Shown: positions 61,254 to 64,000 of the stretch, one piece after another
Layout: every line of letters starts with the position of its first letter
How positions within the stretch are numbered: position 1 is the first letter of the stretch
Source of the DNA: Pseudomonas viridiflava
Lineage (GTDB): Bacteria > Pseudomonadota > Gammaproteobacteria > Pseudomonadales > Pseudomonadaceae
Assembly: GCF_900583165.1 (NCBI RefSeq)
Contig: NZ_UTKY01000115.1
Location: forward strand, 1-64,000
Direction of reading: 5' to 3'
DNA: 64,000 nucleotides
Position numbers and translations under genes: made by a program
The notes under the pieces: generated by a model
Told to the model about the DNA's origin: nothing
Databases searched by the model: none
What the model saw: the letters and a program-made list of their open reading frames with translations, nothing else

Positions 61254-61306
61254 AAAGGGCTTTGCGTCGACACCATTTCGATCGCGTCTACCCTGAGGAA
61301 AAAATC

Positions 61307-61858
61307 ATGGATATCCCTATTGGTGCTTTAGCCCACCTTGTTGGCGGCTCGCCTCAATTCATGCTCCACCTGACGGACGACCATCAGAAAAAACTCCGAC
61401 GGTTTATTCACAAGCGCGTCCTGAACCCTGAGGATGCCGACGACATCCTGCAACTGACCTACCTGGAAGCCTGGCGCAACCGAGACCGTTTCAGCGGTCA
61501 GGCCACCCTCAGCACCTGGATGTGCGGTATTGCACAGAACCTTATTCGCAACCATTTCCGGCGCCTGTATGCCAAACCGGTGCACTGCGAATTCGACGAG
61601 GCGTTGTGGCATGGTCAAGAGGAAAACAAAAATCTGGATTGGGAGTTCGAGATCAACCGGCGCCTGGAAAAAACCCTGATTGCCATCAAGGACCTGCCGG
61701 TGGAAATGCGCAAAACCCTGTACGCATCCCTTGAGACCGACGGCAGCTACCAAGACACTGCCGACGCGCTGGACATCCCCATTGGCACCGTGCGTTCACG
61801 CCTATCGCGGGCCCGCGAACAACTGAAGCGTGTCACTCACAACCCGTTGCATCCTTAA
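61307..61858 (+). CDS. hrpL: ECF sigma factor HrpL
   Basis: A 183-residue extracytoplasmic-function sigma factor that recognises hrp boxes. Region 2 is LNPEDADDILQLTYLEAWRN and region 4 is SYQDTADALDIPIGTVRSRL. GAGGA at 61294-61298 precedes the ATG at 61307 (MDIPIGALA). It has a sigma54 promoter, and its targets in this window are the three hrp boxes at 44774, 47491 and 61102. Confidence 0.95.
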   Translation: MDIPIGALAHLVGGSPQFMLHLTDDHQKKLRRFIHKRVLNPEDADDILQLTYLEAWRNRDRFSGQATLSTWMCGIAQNLIRNHFRRLYAKPVHCEFDEALWHGQEENKNLDWEFEINRRLEKTLIAIKDLPVEMRKTLYASLETDGSYQDTADALDIPIGTVRSRLSRAREQLKRVTHNPLHP

Positions 61859-62084
61859 GCCAGGCCAATAGGCCGTTGTTGGGCGGCAGGGATATCTGCC
61901 CAACTTACAAGCGCTGCAACCACCGTGCTCCCACCTCAGAACTTCCTCGCCGCAAAAAACCCACGTACACCCCGCCACTCGTCGCCGAATCGGCTGCTTT
62001 TTCTTAAACAGTTGAAAGCGTAGATAAAAATTCAAAATAAACGCTTGACGCATTGCCGTTCTGAGCGAATAATGCGCGCCACTT

Positions 62085-62161
62085 GGCTACATAGCTCAGT
62101 TGGTTAGAGCATAGCATTCATAATGCTGGGGTCCGGGGTTCAAGTCCCTGTGTAGCCACCA
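62085..62161 (+). tRNA. tRNA-Met (anticodon CAT)
   Basis: A 77-base cloverleaf with acceptor stem GGCTACA / TGTAGCC, anticodon stem-loop GCAT-TCATAA-TGC region reading CAT, T-arm GGTTCAAGTCC, and an encoded CCA at 62159-62161. The D-loop and acceptor fit elongator rather than initiator Met. It marks the right border of the secretion cluster. Confidence 0.94.
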
Positions 62162-62167
62162 AGTACT

Positions 62168-62202
62168 AAAAACGGCTTACCGAAAGGTAGGCCGTTTTTT
62201 TA
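62168..62202 (+). terminator. Rho-independent terminator after tRNA-Met
   Basis: Stem AACGGCTTACC / GGTAGGCCGTT around GAAA, followed by a run of T, starting 7 bases after the tRNA. Confidence 0.93.
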
Positions 62203-62297
62203 TGCCTGCAGAAAAGTGTCGGCCACCCGTAGTGCTATCCGCAGGACACGACTTACCTGTAAAAAGTACAGCCCAAGGACAACAGATCATTCTCACA

Positions 62298-64000
62298 ATG
62301 AACGGAGTTCAGCGCGTGCTTTCGATTTCCCGCCGGCAACTGTCGGTGATTGCAGCAGCCCTCACCCTGGCGGCCTGTCATACCCCAATCAACGAACAAC
62401 CACCGGCGCCCGAGCTGGGTTCGGGCTATCGCACCGACCTCACTGCCCGCCACGCCGAACGCCATATGGCCGCCGCCGCCAACCCACTGGCGGCCGAAGC
62501 CGGGCGTGAAATGTTGCGCCAGGGTGGCTCGGCAATTGATGCGGCGATTGCGATGCAGGCTGTGTTGACTTTGGTTGAGCCGCAGTCGTCCGGCATCGGC
62601 GGCGGCGCTTTTATCATGCTGTGGGACGGCAAAAATGTGCACGCCTACGACGGTCGCGAAACCGCACCGGCCGGGGCGACCGGAAGGTTGTTCCTGAAAG
62701 CGGACGGCACACCGATGGCCTTTCCCGAGGCGCAGATCGGTGGGCGCTCGGTGGGTACGCCGGGCGTGTTGCGGGCACTTGAGCTGGCCCACAAACAAAC
62801 CGGGCACCTGCAATGGGCCAAGCTGTTTGAACCGGCGATTCGCTTGTCTGAACAAGGCTTCGCGATTTCCCCGCGCTTGCATGCGCTGATCGCCGCTGAC
62901 CGTTACATTGCTCAGTCTCCGGACATGGCGGCGTACTTTTTGAACGCCGATGGCACGCCCAAGGCCACCGGCACACGGTTGAAAAACCCGGCGCTGGCCG
63001 CTGTGTTCAAGCGCATCGCCAAAGAAGGACCCGACGCGCTTTACCACGGGCCAATTGCCGATGAGATTGCGCGCAAGGTTCAGGGCCATCGTAATCCAGG
63101 CAGCCTGTCCCAAGCCGACCTCAACGGCTACACCGCCAAGCAGCGCACGCCGCTGTGCACCGACTACAAACAATGGAAAGTCTGCGGTATGCCGCCACCG
63201 TCATCGGGCGGGATCGCCATTGCGCAGATCCTGGGCACGTTGCAGGCGCTGGAAGCCCGTGATCCGCAGCTCGCCATCGCAACGATGAAACCCCTGAAAA
63301 GTGTATCGCCGGCAGGCCAGGAGCCGACGCCCGAAGCCGTTCACCTGCTCGCCGAAGCGGGTCGCCTGGCCTTCGCCGACCGTGCGTTGTACGTGGCCGA
63401 TGCCGACTTTGTACCGGTGCCGGTCGCCGGTCTCGTCGCCCCGGACTATCTCGCCCAGCGCGCAGCGCTGATTGGCGCGCGCAGCATGGGCATCGCCCAG
63501 CCGGGCACGCCTGCGGGGATCCAACTGGCCTACGCGCCAGACCGTTCACCGTTGCGCATCTCCACCTCGCAAGTGGTGGCCGTGGATGACCTGGGCGGCG
63601 CCGTGTCGATGACCACCACGGTGGAAGCCGCGTTCGGTGCCCATGTGATGGTCCAGGGCTTTTTGCTCAATAACCAGATGACCGACTTCTCATTTATCCC
63701 TGAAGAAAACGGCCATCCGGTAGCCAACCGCGTCGAGCCCGGCAAGCGCCCGCGCTCGGCCATGGCGCCGACACTGGTGTTTGACCGCAACAGCGGTGAA
63801 CTGCTGGCCACCGTGGGCTCCCCCGGCGGGTCGCAAATCATCGAGTATGTGAGCAAATCCCTGGTGGCGATGCTCGACTGGAACCTCGACCCGCAAGCCG
63901 CCATCAGCCTGCCCAACTTCGGTAGCCGCAATGGTGCGACCGAGCTGGAGCGAGGGCTGTTCAGCCCGGCCTTGAAACAGGCGCTCAAGAACAAGGGCCA
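62298..64000 (+). CDS. ggt: Gamma-glutamyltransferase lipoprotein, cut at window end
   Basis: The frame from ATG 62298 is open to the edge (567 codons visible, no stop). A lipobox (TLAAC, Cys27) suggests an anchored periplasmic protein. It belongs to the Ntn-hydrolase gamma-glutamyltransferase family: LVEPQSSGIGGGAF near the substrate site, the autoprocessing Thr423 in RISTSQVVAVDD, and VEPGKRPRSAMAPTLV near residues 480-493. In E. coli the latter carries Ser-Ser; here it is Ser487-Ala488. It degrades glutathione and related gamma-glutamyl compounds. The C-terminal end of the small subunit lies outside the window. Confidence 0.9.
   Translation, partial: MNGVQRVLSISRRQLSVIAAALTLAACHTPINEQPPAPELGSGYRTDLTARHAERHMAAAANPLAAEAGREMLRQGGSAIDAAIAMQAVLTLVEPQSSGIGGGAFIMLWDGKNVHAYDGRETAPAGATGRLFLKADGTPMAFPEAQIGGRSVGTPGVLRALELAHKQTGHLQWAKLFEPAIRLSEQGFAISPRLHALIAADRYIAQSPDMAAYFLNADGTPKATGTRLKNPALAAVFKRIAKEGPDALYHGPIADEIARKVQGHRNPGSLSQADLNGYTAKQRTPLCTDYKQWKVCGMPPPSSGGIAIAQILGTLQALEARDPQLAIATMKPLKSVSPAGQEPTPEAVHLLAEAGRLAFADRALYVADADFVPVPVAGLVAPDYLAQRAALIGARSMGIAQPGTPAGIQLAYAPDRSPLRISTSQVVAVDDLGGAVSMTTTVEAAFGAHVMVQGFLLNNQMTDFSFIPEENGHPVANRVEPGKRPRSAMAPTLVFDRNSGELLATVGSPGGSQIIEYVSKSLVAMLDWNLDPQAAISLPNFGSRNGATELERGLFSPALKQALKNKG

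Noticed and set aside
61878..61904. Hairpin GTTGGGC/GCCCAAC after hrpL as a terminator
   Set aside because: The stem is 7 bases with a 13-base loop and no T-run follows; too weak to call.
62085..62161. Attachment-site repeat of the tRNA-Met 3' end at the left border
   Set aside because: I looked for the last bases of the tRNA between 43422 and 43762 and saw no convincing copy.
1..64000. CRISPR arrays, insertion sequences, prophage genes
   Set aside because: No regularly spaced direct repeats, transposase, integrase or phage structural frames were recognised in the window.

Overview
The window reads as a chromosomal segment of a Pseudomonas of the fluorescens group. Evidence: the gene order lspA-ileS-ribF-murJ / rpsT, AlgW with its catalytic serine at residue 227, a CysN-CysC fusion, an anaerobic-type cobalamin/light-regulator operon with PhrB, and several fluorescens-type REP elements (core GGGGGCTTGCCCCC). 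Nothing looks like a plasmid or phage. Taxonomy is inferred from these features, not measured.

Layout. 0-7 kb: a minus-strand housekeeping operon murJ-ribF-ileS-lspA-fkpB, then rpsT on plus. 7-16.5 kb: slyD, a DUF3565 protein, pta with a YihG-type acyltransferase, sulfate assimilation (cysD, cysNC), a Nif3-like protein and algW. 16.5-20.6 kb: a TonB-dependent siderophore receptor, hemH and a TIGR01777 epimerase. 20.8-30.5 kb: a FAD oxidoreductase/Trp-rich pair, then nine tightly overlapping genes that look like a light/oxidative-stress operon (DUF523-DUF1722, MerR/LitR-like regulator, photolyase, NTF2-like, SDR, FAD oxidoreductase, DUF1365, Cfa-like methyltransferase, DUF2878). It is preceded by two pairs of TTGTACA motifs spaced exactly 18 bp. 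30.5-36.3 kb: a Cys-cluster protein, PagL and the operon hemA-prfA-prmC-moeB-murI. 36.5-43.4 kb: a TPR lipoprotein, lolB, ispE, tRNA-Gln, prs, rplY, pth and ychF.

43.7-61.9 kb is the standout: a complete Hrp1-family type III secretion system lying between ychF and tRNA-Met. It has one HrpS-like enhancer-binding protein, a plus-strand block (small pilin candidate, hrpB, hrcJ, hrpD, hrpE; then hrpF, hrpG, hrcC, hrpT, hrpV), a converging minus-strand block (hrpJ, hrcV, hrpQ, hrcN, hrpO, hrpP, hrcQ, hrcR, hrcS, hrcT, hrcU) and the ECF sigma gene hrpL. The regulatory circuit can be read directly: a -24/-12 (sigma54) promoter precedes hrpL, and three hrp boxes (GGAACC-N16-CCACNNA) precede the three structural operons. 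Compared with the P. syringae cluster, hrpR and the harpin gene hrpZ are missing, hrcQ is a single unsplit gene, and no effector gene is linked. All core hrc genes are open and full length.

After tRNA-Met the window ends inside a gamma-glutamyltransferase lipoprotein gene. REP elements sit at four of the five convergent gene junctions but none is seen from 31 kb to the end.
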